From assembly GCA_026936325.1 (NCBI GenBank), contig JAPTHN010000001.1, positions 9,868,681 through 9,932,680 on the forward strand: 64,000 nt of DNA. Reading direction: 5' to 3'. Of the stretch, positions 34,333 through 45,900 are shown piece after piece. Both the position numbers and the translations under genes were made by a program. Below the pieces are notes generated by a model. That model did no database searches, had not been told where the DNA came from, and saw only the letters and a list, made by a program, of their open reading frames with translations. Numbering within the stretch: position 1 is the stretch's first letter; every line of letters begins with the position of its first letter. The stretch comes from Platynereis dumerilii. Its lineage: Eukaryota > Annelida > Polychaeta > Phyllodocida > Nereididae.

Positions 34333-34521
34333 ATAAAACGCGACGTACTTGTGAACGCACTAAGATCAGCTCTAACAAGTTCAATATGATGGTTAGAGAC
34401 TTAATATTTTGTCCAGTATTGCAGTTTGATGCATAAATATCTGTAAAAAAAATGTCAACCTTACCTCTAAAAGTTTGACACCTAAACCTACGAATTTGTA
34501 AAACGCGACGTACTTGTGAAC
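34333..34521 (+). repeat. Direct repeat pair, AAAACGCGACGTACTTGTGAA
   Basis: The word TAAAACGCGACGTACTTGTG occurs at about 34336 and again at about 34499, roughly 163 bp apart, essentially unchanged. It is CpG-rich, unlike its surroundings. Confidence 0.75.
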
Positions 34522-35449
34522 ATTTGCATAAGCAATGCAAAAGTATCCTAAATGTGCCCTTATAACGGTCTCAGGAACTGAAGAAGTGTTGGTCTAGAAG
34601 AGCGATACTATGGGGCTTTCACGCAGCTGTTAGCAATGTTCCATGAATAAAGAATATATATTCCAGGACGGGTCAAAAGTGCATGCAAGAAAATTAATTG
34701 TTTTCACACTATGTGACATCGTCATGTAAAAAATTCTCTTGGCGAACGCTAACACTGTAAAACCATAATTTTTTTAACTAAATATGTTCTTTGTGTTTCA
34801 TTCTATGATACTGAACTGATTATTTCATCTTGAAAATTGTTAAAATATCAAAAGCATCACCGTTTATAAGCAATACTATTTGTGAATGAGCTATAAACAA
34901 GGCAAAAAATGCGTTTTTTGAGCAGAATTTTGATTTATGGTGATAGGCGAATCAACCAACACATAGCAAACCATATATTTCTGAAAACTACACATTCTCC
35001 TCTAGTAAATCAGATACATGCCAAGTCCCAATGACATATCATGTCGAAATTACAAGCTTTCCCGTCTGAAAAAAGCCACTGTACACAATACCATGCTACA
35101 AGCCTTCAGACATTTTATTGTCTATCTAGAAATATTGTGCCTGTCAGAAGTCTCTAAATTACATTTCTGTCGCTATGGATATTGCTCACTCCTCAAGGTT
35201 TTTGACAAAATTTTAAAAACTAGCTGCATTATTATTTATAATAACAGAATTCATAGCAATAAAACAATTGATTACAAGAAAGATCATTTTTGGATATGCT
35301 GGCAGTCTATCAAAATATTCTCCATTATGTTTTTATCCCAATTGAAATAAAAAAGAAAATTACATTGAGTAAAATTCAGCTAGGAAGTTGATAGCCCTAC
35401 TTGGCCGGCTCGATAAATATTACAAAAATACAAAAGAAATTTCCCTAAC
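34522..35449. other. Gene-free stretch with a 110-codon AT-rich frame
   Basis: The open frame at 35018-35350 (+) has the length of a small gene but no domain, a composition like its AT-rich surroundings and no splice context. I leave it uncalled. Confidence 0.3.
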
Positions 35450-35715
35450 AGAACTGCAAAGTTACTGAGGAGTTAAAAAGGCTAAGCTTTGATTTAATTT
35501 TTTAAAGTAAAAGTCAGGTTCTGTATGTATTTTCATGGGCTATTTGCCACAATTGTTGATTTGCTCATTTTTGGAAGGCTTTTGATCGAACAATTCTGAA
35601 AAGTGTTGTTTCAACAAGGTTTTGGTGGCTATCTTTGAAAATAATCAAAGTTTTCATATTCATAAAATAATGTACAAGGTTTTAGAGTCAGAGAAGTCTT
35701 TGGCATTTTGAGTTA
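35450..35715 (+). repeat. Dispersed repeat R6, copy 2
   Basis: GGGCTATTTGCCACAATTG, TTCTGAAAAGTGTTGTTTCAA, AAGGTTTTGGTGGCTA and AAGGTTTTAGAGTCAGA match 32813-33005. Confidence 0.65.
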
Positions 35716-35814
35716 TAATCAAACAACTCGCAATTTCTTCTTCATCATTATATTACCCTGTTCTTGACAAAACATCTTTGCAATCAACTTTTTTGCAAAT
35801 ATGTAAACTTAACT

Positions 35815-36310
35815 GAGAAGATGATGTCGCACTAGTAATTTGATATCAGTTTTATTTGAACATAAGCTTCAGCTTCATGGTAAATACATTTAAATTCTAT
35901 ATCATTGGCCGGGCTAAAATAAAACAATATAAACGAGAACCCTTAACAGACCCTCTCATTATTAGTTATTGGTTCAGTACTTTTATCTGGAGCCAGTCAA
36001 TTGGCGGAATTATATTATTGTTGAAGTAAGCAGCAATAGAAGGAATGAGCCAGAAAAGTGGTGCAGATTGTACATAGTGGTACGGGTGGCTTTAACTGGC
36101 TTGGCGACCCCCGGGAGATAGCTTCACAACCATTCAGCCCTTTGATTTGACATAACATGCAGAGCCAGTTGTAATCCACCCCAGCTAATTATAAGCGCAT
36201 CGCCTGGAACAAAGGAGAAGCACCTAGCTTCAGATTGCTCTGTCTGAGGCAGACATTTCTTTTTGCTGGTCTGGCTCCGTCGAGGCATTGACATTAAAAA
36301 AGAGATATAG
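35815..36310. repeat. Composite R1-R5 repeat, short copy
   Basis: CTGAGAAGATGATGTCGCAC, TCTGGAGCCAGTCAATTGGC, GCCAGAAAAGTGGTG, TAATCCACCCCAGCTAATTA and GGAACAAAGGAGAAGCACC match 31525-32590, with a deletion of about 0.5 kb between the R1 and R5 parts. Confidence 0.7.
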
Positions 36311-36389
36311 GCCTATGCGGGGCCAGCCCCTGTCACCGTCTCACCACTAACAAGAAAAGAAGCATTACAACCAAAGTTTGTGAATGCTG

Positions 36390-36690
36390 AAAGACGCGCC
36401 CCCCCCCTTAGGGGGCCACCATTTAATCTTAAGGGTGGAGGGGTCTTGGAATGTTTTTAAATAGATAATTTCTGGCTCAGTTTTGGTGAAATAAATAAAT
36501 TCTTTACGGACAGTCTCGAAATAAATAATTTCTGGAGGGGGGTATTTCTTAATGAGGCGTTGTTGATTTTGGAATGGATATTCGGGGACTTCATGCGCTT
36601 GAAATAAATAATTATGGCTGGTGTTGCCCAGAAATAAATAATTTCCCGCTGAGGAAAAGTCCAAGCCCGCCCCCCCTGATTATATATAGG
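36390..36690 (-). repeat. Dispersed repeat R4, longest copy
   Basis: Several GAAATAAATAATTTC words with GGCTCAGTTTTGGTGAAAT between C-rich ends. On minus the frames read EIIYF repeatedly because the DNA word repeats. The minus head reads GGGCTTGGACTTTTCCTCAG, as in the other copies. Confidence 0.7.
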
Positions 36691-37388
36691 TCGCCCCCTT
36701 AGACTACAGAGTTTGAATCGGTCACCCAAGTCTATGTAGCTACTTTCTCCCATTTCTGCATTACAGGAAATTTTAGCAACCAATTACTCGATATGATATC
36801 CTTCCACTAGTATCCTCTACGAAATATACTTCAAAGTAATCGGAGTCCTTTTATTCAGGAAAAGAAAAAATCATAATTGGGAGAGAAGAAATATACGGTC
36901 TCTGGAATATGAAGCAATCTCATATGTGGTAAATTACTTGTTTTGTGGTGAAATCTATATGAATATTCCAAAATTGAAAAATATAATATTTTCAGATTTA
37001 GACAGATATAGTTTTCTTATATTCAGACATGGTCCAGACACAAAAATACAAGACTTTCATAACCTTTGAAGGTACAAATAATCTGAAGCAGAAAAAAGAA
37101 AAAGGAGTAACATAACATACAAAGCAACTTCCAATATCAAATATTGCTATTATAGTTGGATGCTGTTGGTTAATACCAGACTTTTGGAACTGCCTCAATC
37201 AGTAGACTTTGAAGGATGTTGGCTGACTGACCAATATCACCTTCTTTTAAGTAAAAATTGAGATGGAGGAGCTATTTTTGCAATAACCTTGTTTTTATTT
37301 ACTTTTATGTCGTAGATGGAGAACTCCAACACCTCCTCACAAAAAGATTGAGATAAATTCAACATAAACGACGTTAGTGTGGAGTATA
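36691..37388. other. Gene-free stretch, nothing recognised
   Basis: AT-rich; no repeat copy and no open frame with recognisable content. Confidence 0.4.
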
Positions 37389-38298
37389 CAGGGTGGTCAA
37401 AAAAAACTTTACAGTTGATATTTCATTTTCCAGGCTGCCATGATTGAGTCAGTGCCTGGGTACTTATTGTGTATACAAGCCAAGTATGTTAGATCTTTAG
37501 AAAATTGGTTAATAATCAAATCGGTTCACTACTTTTTTGATAGCACACAAAATGGAAGCCGGGAGTGCTCCTGCGTTTTTACTACTCTGGGTTGTTCAAG
37601 GCCCATCAGCAATTTTGAAGCTACTGAGCTTCACAGGACAAAATAAATACAACATAAAATGAAATTAAGAAGACAGAGGCACAATTCAGCACAAACCAGA
37701 AGGTGCTAGAGCAAGTTTAGACTTCACTATGGCCATTATAAGATTTTAAAACAAAGCCGTCTGAAGGTGGATGATCAGGGTGTTGAAATCACATGAAAAG
37801 TACATATTAACATCTTGAAAGAGCATCTAAAGCCCTGGATAGATTAGACATACAGTGCCGCAGATAATTTGATCTTAAAACAAGACGGGGCATGAGCCAC
37901 ACTCCCTTGAAAGCGCAGAACTGGATCAAGGTTCGCTCCGTCAAGTTTCTCAGCGGGACAATATGGCCCCTGTTATCACAAGATCTCAATCAATGTGATA
38001 ATTCTGGATGGGCAAACTTAGAGGCAGATACCTGCAAGACACCACAGACCTTAGTTGCCCAATAAAGGCATCCATTATGTTTGTATCGGAAAAAACGGAC
38101 ACAAAGTTACATTTTTGACACCTCTGCATCATTTAGGCCCACTGCAGAAAAGTCATCAGTCCAAAAGGACCTCCGAATGAACAAAATTGTCTCTAGAAGA
38201 GTTATTCTTTGCTATACAAGTTGTTTTTGCATTGAAAAATAAGTATTTGTTACAATGAGTGTCATCCAAAAAATTATTCATAAGTGTAAAAACACAGT
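37389..38298 (+). mobile_element. Decayed Tc1/mariner transposon, copy 2 (inverted)
   Basis: It starts CAGGGTGGTCAAAAAAAACT after TA (37387-37388) and is the inverted counterpart of 29862-30772 over about 900 bp. Broken frames around 37870-38060 give QDGA, IKVRSVKFL and SQDLNQCDNSGWANLE, again the mariner catalytic region. The 3' end is eroded before a clear terminal repeat. Confidence 0.8.
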
Positions 38299-40785
38299 GG
38301 CATCGCTTTTGACCATAACGGCAAAAGGTCAATTGCTCTTTGGTTTTCATTTTTCTTGGTCTTTTTCATTTTTTTCTATGTCTATTTGCCATTTTACAAG
38401 TGATGCTACTGTATGGTAAGCAACTCTGGCAAGTCAGCCGTTGACTATTTTACATTGCTACTGGATACGCCATTATCTCATGTTATTTGATAATTTTGAT
38501 TTATCTAAATCACTACTTTTCATACAAAATATACTCTCTAAAAACATTAGATTTGAAGTTTGCAGATTGCAAAACTGACTGTTTCACAAGACTAAGTGTT
38601 TTAACTCCTAGGCAGGAAACATTACATGCGCTTAAGAATTTAGTAAAGTGTAATTGTGGCAATGTGAGTGTACCTGCATTTAAATATGGAAGGAAATGTG
38701 ATTCTTAAAATCATCTCAATGTACATCATTAAACAAAATTAACATTCTGAATAACTTTTTTCAAAACCATAGTCACTTCCAACTTCTATGTATCATTTGG
38801 TGTTATACTTTGGTGACTTGCTCAATTTGATTGAAATAAATCACTATCCAACTTACTGGCTGCAGCTGTCAACACTCCAGAATCTTGGTATAGTTCCTTT
38901 AATTTCTTGGGAGTGATTTATTTAAATCACGTTTAGCCAGTTAAGTTTTCCCAAGCTGTCATTTGGTAGTGGCAGATAATGCATAGTAACAAATACCTAA
39001 CCAAGTAACATTACATTCTATTAAGAATCTAGAAAAGTATAAGTTTGCAATATGAACTATCTATAATGAAAGATTTTTTAAATATATATAAGAGAACATG
39101 ATACTTGAAATTATAACAGCACAAAGCAATTATCAGTTCATGAAATACTATCATCATGTCCTATTTCAGGCTATTTGTCTGCAGAGTGAAAAAAAACAAT
39201 ACAGGACATAAAACATGAAGTATCCCTCCGTCCATTGCCAAATGTTTCCTTTAATTACTTGTCACAATGTCACATGGTTGAACTGAAAAGGGCATTATGA
39301 TTTAAAATATTTTTCTTAATCAAGTGGTGATATTGCAGGTTAATCAGTATTTGTTATAATTCTGATTTTGCTAGTTTTCCTCCCTAACTAATGTCACATT
39401 ATATGAATTACCAAATTGATATTAATTTGCCTGTGTCAATATTTAAAATGTTTTATAAATTGAATTATATTACATACCTTATAATTAAATTCTATTGAGA
39501 CTGTTCCTGGTGTCATCACATTCCAGTATAATTTGTGAATGGGATTTAGCATAAGAATATTATGTGTGCTGATTTTATAGACAGAAGACAACACAGTTAG
39601 CACCAAACAATTATTATAAGTCTAAGTCAGACAATACCTTTGTTTTTTACAATATGCAGTCTAAACCTTTATTAGCACATTTTGAATTGATAGCTTCGCA
39701 TCAGGTGTGATAACGACACATGTATATTATTATATTACTTGTGACCAAAAACCTGAGAAAGCTGAGATAACATGATATAATATAATCAGTAAAGTATTTG
39801 GAGCTACAAAGCAAAATCAATTCCTCAGTATCACATATGCATCTTTAGTGAATGGACAAAAATAATAATGATAGAAGTTGCTCAGCTGTTGAACCTTATT
39901 TATGACAAGGAAATATTGGGTAAGAATTTCTGATTCTTTCTAAACCATGTGAAAAAGAAGCAAGTTGTGATTAGCCAATAAAATGTCAAAGAAAACTATA
40001 TTTATATATTAGTTCTTATTTGCATTGCAGTGGTCAACCAACATTAATCACATAATGTTGCAGAAGAAATAATGTAACAATTAAAATTTTGTGTGCTCAT
40101 CTGCTACAAGAGCTAGGTCAGGTCAGTTTTTTTGCCTAATTTTAAATTACCTCACAAAATTGAAATTCCAGTCATCACTCATTTGTAATATTTGTTTTGG
40201 TGTTAGCTTTTTGATGTGTAATCAAACTTTGAATACTCAACTTTCTACAATTTATGAATAGTGTAGGCCTATAATGGAGCTTTGCATGACAGGTACTCAA
40301 TTTTCAATGTAACATAGGATTCGCATTATGCCAAAACAGAAAATGGTCAAATGCATTTTGTTTTTAATTTTTACTCCATTGTTCTTCTAGGTCTACAATT
40401 TTTTTAACTTGTAAAGTTTCATCAGATTGTGCCTAAACATGGACAGTCCTTTATTTAAGAGTCTATGCTGAACTAGATGAGACTCACAGGCAGGTAATTT
40501 GTGAGAACAGTCTGGTACCTAAAGTCCAACACTGTCAATTTGTAGCTTATTCTTAATCAGACCTTTGTTTGTCAGAAACACAGAAAGTTCATTTAATCTG
40601 TTTGAAGCATCCTCAATTCTCAGCGTAAGCTTGGAAAGGTACCCTGACCACATCAAACAGTGTTTTGTGAAGTAGTAAAAAAAATATTAAATTTCCTCCG
40701 GTGTGACAGACTTAATTAACAGTTTGAGATTTTTCAAAGCAATTGAGTGAATGCTTGAGTATTTCATTGTTGCCTCTATGTTGTT
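38299..40785. other. Long gene-free AT-rich stretch
   Basis: No coding signal. A weakly similar direct pair (ACATTACATGCGCTTAAGAAT near 38618 and ACATTACATTCTATTAAGAAT near 39007) hints at an old duplication. The near-palindrome AGTGATTTATTTAAATCAC lies at about 38910 and again at about 42391. Confidence 0.35.
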
Positions 40786-40813
40786 TCAGTGAGGTTTATT
40801 CACGATTGACCAT

Positions 40814-40999
40814 ATGGTCAAGACACAGATTAACAGCTTCAGGTGTTGTCAACTGCCAGTTCACTTCACAGCTTTAATGTTTCTTTTGTATTTGACCACT
40901 TCTGGCTCAGTTTTGTGTCAGTCATGGAACAATGACAAACATGAAATTACTGACAATGGGATGATGGGGTTTGATTGGAATAGAGCTGAATATTTTTAA
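40814..40999 (+). CDS. Small ORF with signal-anchor-like N-terminus (weak)
   Basis: A 61-codon frame whose ATG lies inside the left inverted repeat. Residues 15-35 (LPVHFTALMFLLYLTTSGSV) are hydrophobic and could be a signal peptide, followed by a polar part. No relatives are recognised. It may be the first exon of an element-encoded protein or a chance frame. Confidence 0.2.
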   Translation: MVKTQINSFRCCQLPVHFTALMFLLYLTTSGSVLCQSWNNDKHEITDNGMMGFDWNRAEYF

Positions 41000-41026
41000 A
41001 TAATAACTGAATGATACATCAGGGAA

Positions 41027-41200
41027 TGACCATGAGATTCAGAGGAGGGGGCTTGGAGTTTTCCTCAAAATTAGATTATTTTGTTGTAACGGTGACAGTA
41101 ATTTTATTTTACGTGGCTCATATCTAAAAATGTTTATTTCAGGATCAAACAAGTCCCTGTCAAGAAGTACCCCAATCAGATTTTTTTTAAGACTGCCCAG
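41027..41200 (+). repeat. Dispersed repeat R4, inverted copy
   Basis: ATGACCATGAGATTCAGAGG, then GGGGGCTTGGAGTTTTCCTC, is the R4 head in plus orientation, followed by decayed R4 body. Confidence 0.5.
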
Positions 41201-41435
41201 AAAGAGTTTAGGCCTATCATTATTTTTTATCTCTTGTTAGACATATATAAAGAAGTTGATGATAATAATTTTCATATGGTTACACCCTGGGTGAATGCTG
41301 GCAATTAAGTATGCCAAAAGATTACCCATAGTTCGCATGAGGCAAAATATGCAGTGATAAAATTTTGTTATTTTATGCCCTGTATGTTAGAAACAGTAAA
41401 GTTGCCTCATGGCAGGATATAGCATTCGCGGTGAC

Positions 41436-41675
41436 TCACCTAGCCTCAAATTCCCTAACCTTAACCCCTTCTACCCTCACCTAGACAAAAATCCCCTCAC
41501 CTTGCCTCAAATTCCATCAGCTACTCTTGACTTCCCTCAGCTACCCTGGGCTCGCCTCAACTATCATTGGCTTGCTTCAACTGAACTAAACTCAAATTCC
41601 CTCTACTAGGCTCGGCTTTCCTCAACTCAGTTTCAACTAAACTCAGCTCACCTCAACTACCCTCAGCTTTACCTC
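41436..41675 (+). repeat. CTCAA/CCTCA low-complexity tract
   Basis: Irregular pyrimidine-rich repeats (CCTCAACTA, CCTCAGCTA, CCTCACC) over 240 bp. The open frame across it is a product of this composition. Confidence 0.75.
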
Positions 41676-41833
41676 CATGATATACTTCCATGGGTTACCC
41701 CATCTTTAAACATTGGTTACTCGGGTCACAAGAGTGCATCCTGCCGTTCATGAGGCCCATTGAGAGGGGTTGGGGTGGGATGTGTGATAGGCCTTAACAT
41801 CCGGTACTACTTGATTTTATTGGACCTACACCA

Positions 41834-42043
41834 GTGCAGTACACAGGAGCAAGATGTAATGTGCCACTCTTGTTACCAGATGGAATATTTATAAATCCAA
41901 CATTAGCTGTACAGACTGGAAAAAAAACCCATGTATCAGAGGCTAGCCTAAGTCTTAAAGAAAGAGAATTTCTTTTTGAAGTGAGACTCTTTCAGGGAGA
42001 TAACTGTGATTTTGTCCAGAGATTTCTTTTCAATGCTGAATAA
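41834..42043 (+). CDS. Small ORF in inverted-repeat block (weak)
   Basis: A 69-codon frame with rather protein-like composition (LPDGIFINPTLAVQ, KEREFLFEVRLFQGDN). An acceptor-like CACTCTTGTTACCAG precedes the DGIF part, so it could be a second exon after 40814-40999. No domain recognised. Confidence 0.2.
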   Translation: MQYTGARCNVPLLLPDGIFINPTLAVQTGKKTHVSEASLSLKEREFLFEVRLFQGDNCDFVQRFLFNAE

Positions 42044-42251
42044 AACTGATATAAGCAACTTCTAATCCTTCAGTTTGGCAAACAGTAGAAGCTGAACTGT
42101 TATTCACAAGGTCTCTTGGTTGGATCCTTAAAGCAACCAGGTATGACTGTCAGCCAAACTATTTGTGGTCAAAAACAAAAGAGAGTTTTCAAACAGTGGT
42201 CAAATACAATGGAGTCTGGCCATATGGTCAATCGTGAATAAACCTCATTGA

Positions 42252-43092
42252 GCTTCTTTGTAGAAAACCATACAAAATAATTAAATCAAGCCGGAAAAAT
42301 AGCTGAAAATGCTTTAGAAATCTTCAATATTTTGTACAGCCTGTTGGCAGGGCGAGTGTAAACGAGTCCTGAAATGGGAGGATGCTTTGAAGTGATTTAT
42401 TTAAATCACTGTTGGTTAGTTCTCAATGACCAGGTCTGATAAAGTATCAAGTATTTGAAGAAATAGACTGAACATTAAAAAATTGCTACTATAGTTTTGC
42501 AATCAAACTTTTAACTGCAGCAGTTGTAATGTTTTATTGGTTCTCCTTTGTATATAAACTTATAAAGACATTATTCGGAGATTAGAACCATATTAATGTT
42601 CCTGATCATACAGTGAGATTTCTGCCCTTTCTGAAGCTAGGAAATGAGACTTGATCTTTCTCATGTTTTCCATGAACAGTAGCGATTTAAGTAAAATCAA
42701 AATGCTCATGTTGTCCTAAGATCAGTATTCTTTAGCATGCTCAGGCATAGATAGTGTGAAATGGCCATTTCGCATTGTCCAATACTGTGGTAAATGGTAC
42801 AAATGAAAAACTAGGGGCATTCGACTGGTTTGCCAAATGGTCAAATGCGATGCCACCATGTTTAAAGTTTTTTTTTGGCCACACTGTAAGTTCCAGCGGT
42901 CTATTATTGTTTTGACCTAGAGAGGTTATTCCTTTAGCGAGGCTGATTGTTGGAATAAATTTGTTATGGAAGTTATATATACCTCAGACAGGAAATTTTA
43001 CATTACACAAAGATATTTCTCAAAAAACGTCACAAGGAAGGTGTTTGTTACACAGACCAATGTATCAGATTTTTCTCCCCATGTTCAATCCA
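42252..43092. other. Gene-free stretch with a lone mariner-like end
   Basis: TTTAAAGTTTTTTTTTGGCC, then ACACTGTA (about 42862-42889), resembles the mariner ends at 30772 and 37389, but no partner end was found. Otherwise AT-rich and non-coding. Confidence 0.35.
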
Positions 43093-43292
43093 GGCGATGA
43101 ATAGATGGACAATTGGGGCTGTACATCCGGTATTAATGATTTGGTATCCTAAATAGGATAGATGGAGGAAACAACAATGAGGTGAAGGATGATTGAAACT
43201 GTTGTCCAACATAAGTCCTGGTTACCAGGCCAGAGCTCACAATTATAACCTAGGACCAAGCGATTGGCAGCAGAGTACCACTTTTCATTCCA
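43093..43292 (-). mobile_element. SINE-A, diverged copy
   Basis: ATAGATGGACAATTGGGGCTG, GAAGGATGATTGAAACTG, CCAACATAAGTCCTGG and GGACCAAGCGATTGGCAG fit the family. Head partly lost. Confidence 0.7.
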
Positions 43293-43721
43293 GCTGAATG
43301 CCCAAATAACAGTAACAAATTGATTCAAACATTAAAAGTGAAAGGTTAAAAAATAAACAAAACAAAGGTGAATAGTGGTGCCTTTTTGATCAATTTGGCA
43401 AAGAGGCCAAATATCCTGACCGCATTGGCTGAAGTCCTGAACATGTGGTCAACCACCTTTGAAACATTGATAAGTGGAGATGATTAATCCAGTGGCATGG
43501 CACTTTGACTTTGTATTAACTTTCTACAATCAATGTCAGGTTTCACGGAAGTTTTGAGCAGTTGTGGCAGCACATGAATAGATATTGGGATAGGCCTAAT
43601 TATTTCATTATACATGAATAAAAAATCATCAGTCCAGCAAGAATCAGGGGAATGGTCATCCTGCGCAGGGCTGCAATGTAAAATGCACCCTGCATTATAT
43701 TATAGATAAGTTCCTTGAGGT

Positions 43722-43906
43722 AGCGTGCTAGGATGCCAATTGCTGTATTCAGGGTTCGAATCCAGCTCCTGCCGGGTCACCTGAGTGTATGTTGGAGAGC
43801 TGTTTCAATCATCTTTCTCCTCATCGCCGTGTCCTCCTCCTGTTCTCATTAGCCTACTCAATGCATAAAAACAGTACGTAAAGCCCCAATCATCCATCCA
43901 TCCTTA
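43722..43906 (+). mobile_element. SINE-A, forward copy
   Basis: CAGGGTTCGAATCCAGCTCC (intact B-box), TGCCGGGTCACCTGAG, GTGTCCTCCTCCTGTTCTC and an ATCC tail. The A-box side is decayed. Confidence 0.8.
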
Positions 43907-45900
43907 GTTACAAAATAAGCGGTTCTTCGAGCGGACTTCGCAATGCAACGAATATTATTTTCATATCAAAATTGCTCACCAAAATTTATCACATACATTT
44001 ATACGACTGTTTCAGAATAACAGAAGAGGGACTCCCTACAATGTAGAAACCACTGAACAGTGAACGTGTGTACACTTGACTGGTGCTCAATGCCTCAATC
44101 AAGCTCATACATATAATGCAACATCGAGCTCCTGGATCAAGAGGATTGTAGCATGATAACCTACAGATGATGATAGATAAGATTGTGGAACGGAGGCATT
44201 AAAAGCACTGTCAGGAGATCTGCTATCCCTGAGCTTTAATAATGCAGCCTGGAGCTACTGGAGGCCACTGGAAGCCACTGGAGCAGTGTAGTGGGAGGGG
44301 CATCACAGGAGCTAAAGTGCTGGGCTGCAACCTCTATGAGCCTTGCTGCCTGTCTGAGCTGAGCCTTCCTGGCCTCTCAGAGCCATCGTGCAGCTGGCAG
44401 CTTTGGCTCATCATGCCTGATAGCCGTGTTTTCTCACGCTCCCCATCCCCATCACACACTTGCAGTTTCAGCAGCAAGCTGCAGACAGCTCCTGTGCAGA
44501 CAGCCCCTTTGCAGATCTGCAAGATCCTGCATAACATTGTGCACAGTGATGCCTCCTACAGAATGTGAGCACAACTGGATGTTGACACTATAGCTGCAGT
44601 ACACAATGTGCTGGGATGCCACAGAATGTGCTTGGATGGTACAGAATTTGCACTGGAGCAGCTATAGAATATGCAGTGGAGCTATAGTATATCAATAGAA
44701 TATCTATAGGATATATGCAGTGGAGCTATAAATATATATGTCATTCTATGGCTGTGATTCTAGATGTGGTTATATGGATGTGATTGTACCCATGGGATTC
44801 CACAGAAGAGGAGTGATGACATGGGCCCTTGCAGGCCTATAGTCTTAGAAAGTATCTTGGATTACGATACAGCACTAGAAATCAAGGATTATGCATTGTA
44901 CACTTCCAAATGTTGCACCAGTTCATGTCTGTTAGATGAAATGTCTGCAATGGGAAGATCAGTTTTTTTATGAATTATTGAACACGTGGGATCTTAACAG
45001 TCACGAAATCTTACACTGTGATATGTAGTTTTGTGAATGGAATTTTTCAATATCAAAAGAAACCAAAGAATACAGTCACGTGGGTCTACATTTTGCTGCA
45101 TGAAATCTAGAGGGCAAATGGATGCAGTCATGTTGTGCATCAGAAGTATGTGACAGTATCTTTAATATTCTTGGCATTCTCACCACTACAACACAGACAT
45201 GTTGTTGTCTGTAAACATATATACTGAATACAATAGCACACCAAATATAACACAATTACATCAAAGCCCATGAATCACACAATGTCATGTATATATATAG
45301 TGGACATGTGCAAACTTCTGTGATTTGGAGTTACCAGAGACAAGGAGTGGTTCCATGTCTGAATAAAGTGGTATCAACGATTCAGCATCAACTTAAATGT
45401 CACATATCTGCATTCTGTAATATAAGAAATCTAATTGTGTGCAGGATTCAACATTAAGTTTTCGTTTGGAAAACATCTCAATACAGCAATATCATATTCT
45501 GTGCAAGCAAGCAAGTTTTCCATGGATAAATCTCCACTGTTTTCGTATAGGATACCAACAAGGAAGGATCTCATTAAATAGAAATATCACCCAAGGGATT
45601 TACTGAAGACATCAATATTCCACAATCATATTTATCACTCTTGGATTTGCTTTACCGTACCCCAAGGAGCTCAGGGAACAAGTTGGGGTGAGTGATCTGT
45701 TTTCTGTGAGATATGTATTTTTAACACTATGTAACTGCACACCCCATAGTTATTAAGTTTACAGCAGGCATTCATAAAGCACCAGGAATATGCCTTCCCA
45801 CCCAGGAAGAGCAAGAAAACAAGGCTTTTTTCCTCTTTTTTTTTTTTTGCTTTAGTATACATCAGTCCCTGAGATCGTGCAAGGTGCATCCTTCCGCAGG
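43907..45900. other. Gene-free stretch, GC-richer centre with local repeats
   Basis: Around 44240-44300 GGAGCTACTGGAGGCCACTGG repeats loosely. Around 44640-44730 GCAGTGGAGCTATA repeats. A 108-codon frame at 44242-44568 overlaps a minus frame and has no domain. GTGAGTG after AGTTGGG at about 45688 is donor-like but without a supporting frame. It could be non-coding transcript sequence; I see nothing firm. Confidence 0.3.

Larger units (their letters stand above)
40786..42251. mobile_element. Block bounded by 34-bp inverted repeats
   Basis: TCAGTGAGGTTTATTCACG, then ATTGACCATATGGTC at the left, is repeated inverted at 42218-42251 with two mismatches. The 1.47-kb interior holds two plus-strand small open frames, an R4 copy and a CTCAA-rich low-complexity tract. 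A DNA transposon is likely, but no target duplication was identified. Confidence 0.5.

Noticed and set aside
35018-35350. 110-codon plus frame
   Set aside because: AT-driven composition, no motif, no promoter or splice support; frames of this length are expected by chance in 64 kb.
36365-36783. Minus frames with EIIYF repeats as a gene
   Set aside because: They coincide with dispersed repeat R4, also seen at 24.3 and 51.2 kb, with no start, splice or domain support.
42862-42889. Third mariner copy
   Set aside because: Only one terminal-repeat-like word was found, with no partner end or transposase remnant.
44242-44568. 108-codon plus frame and its minus counterpart
   Set aside because: Both strands are open over a locally repetitive GC-richer patch, with no domain or splice context.
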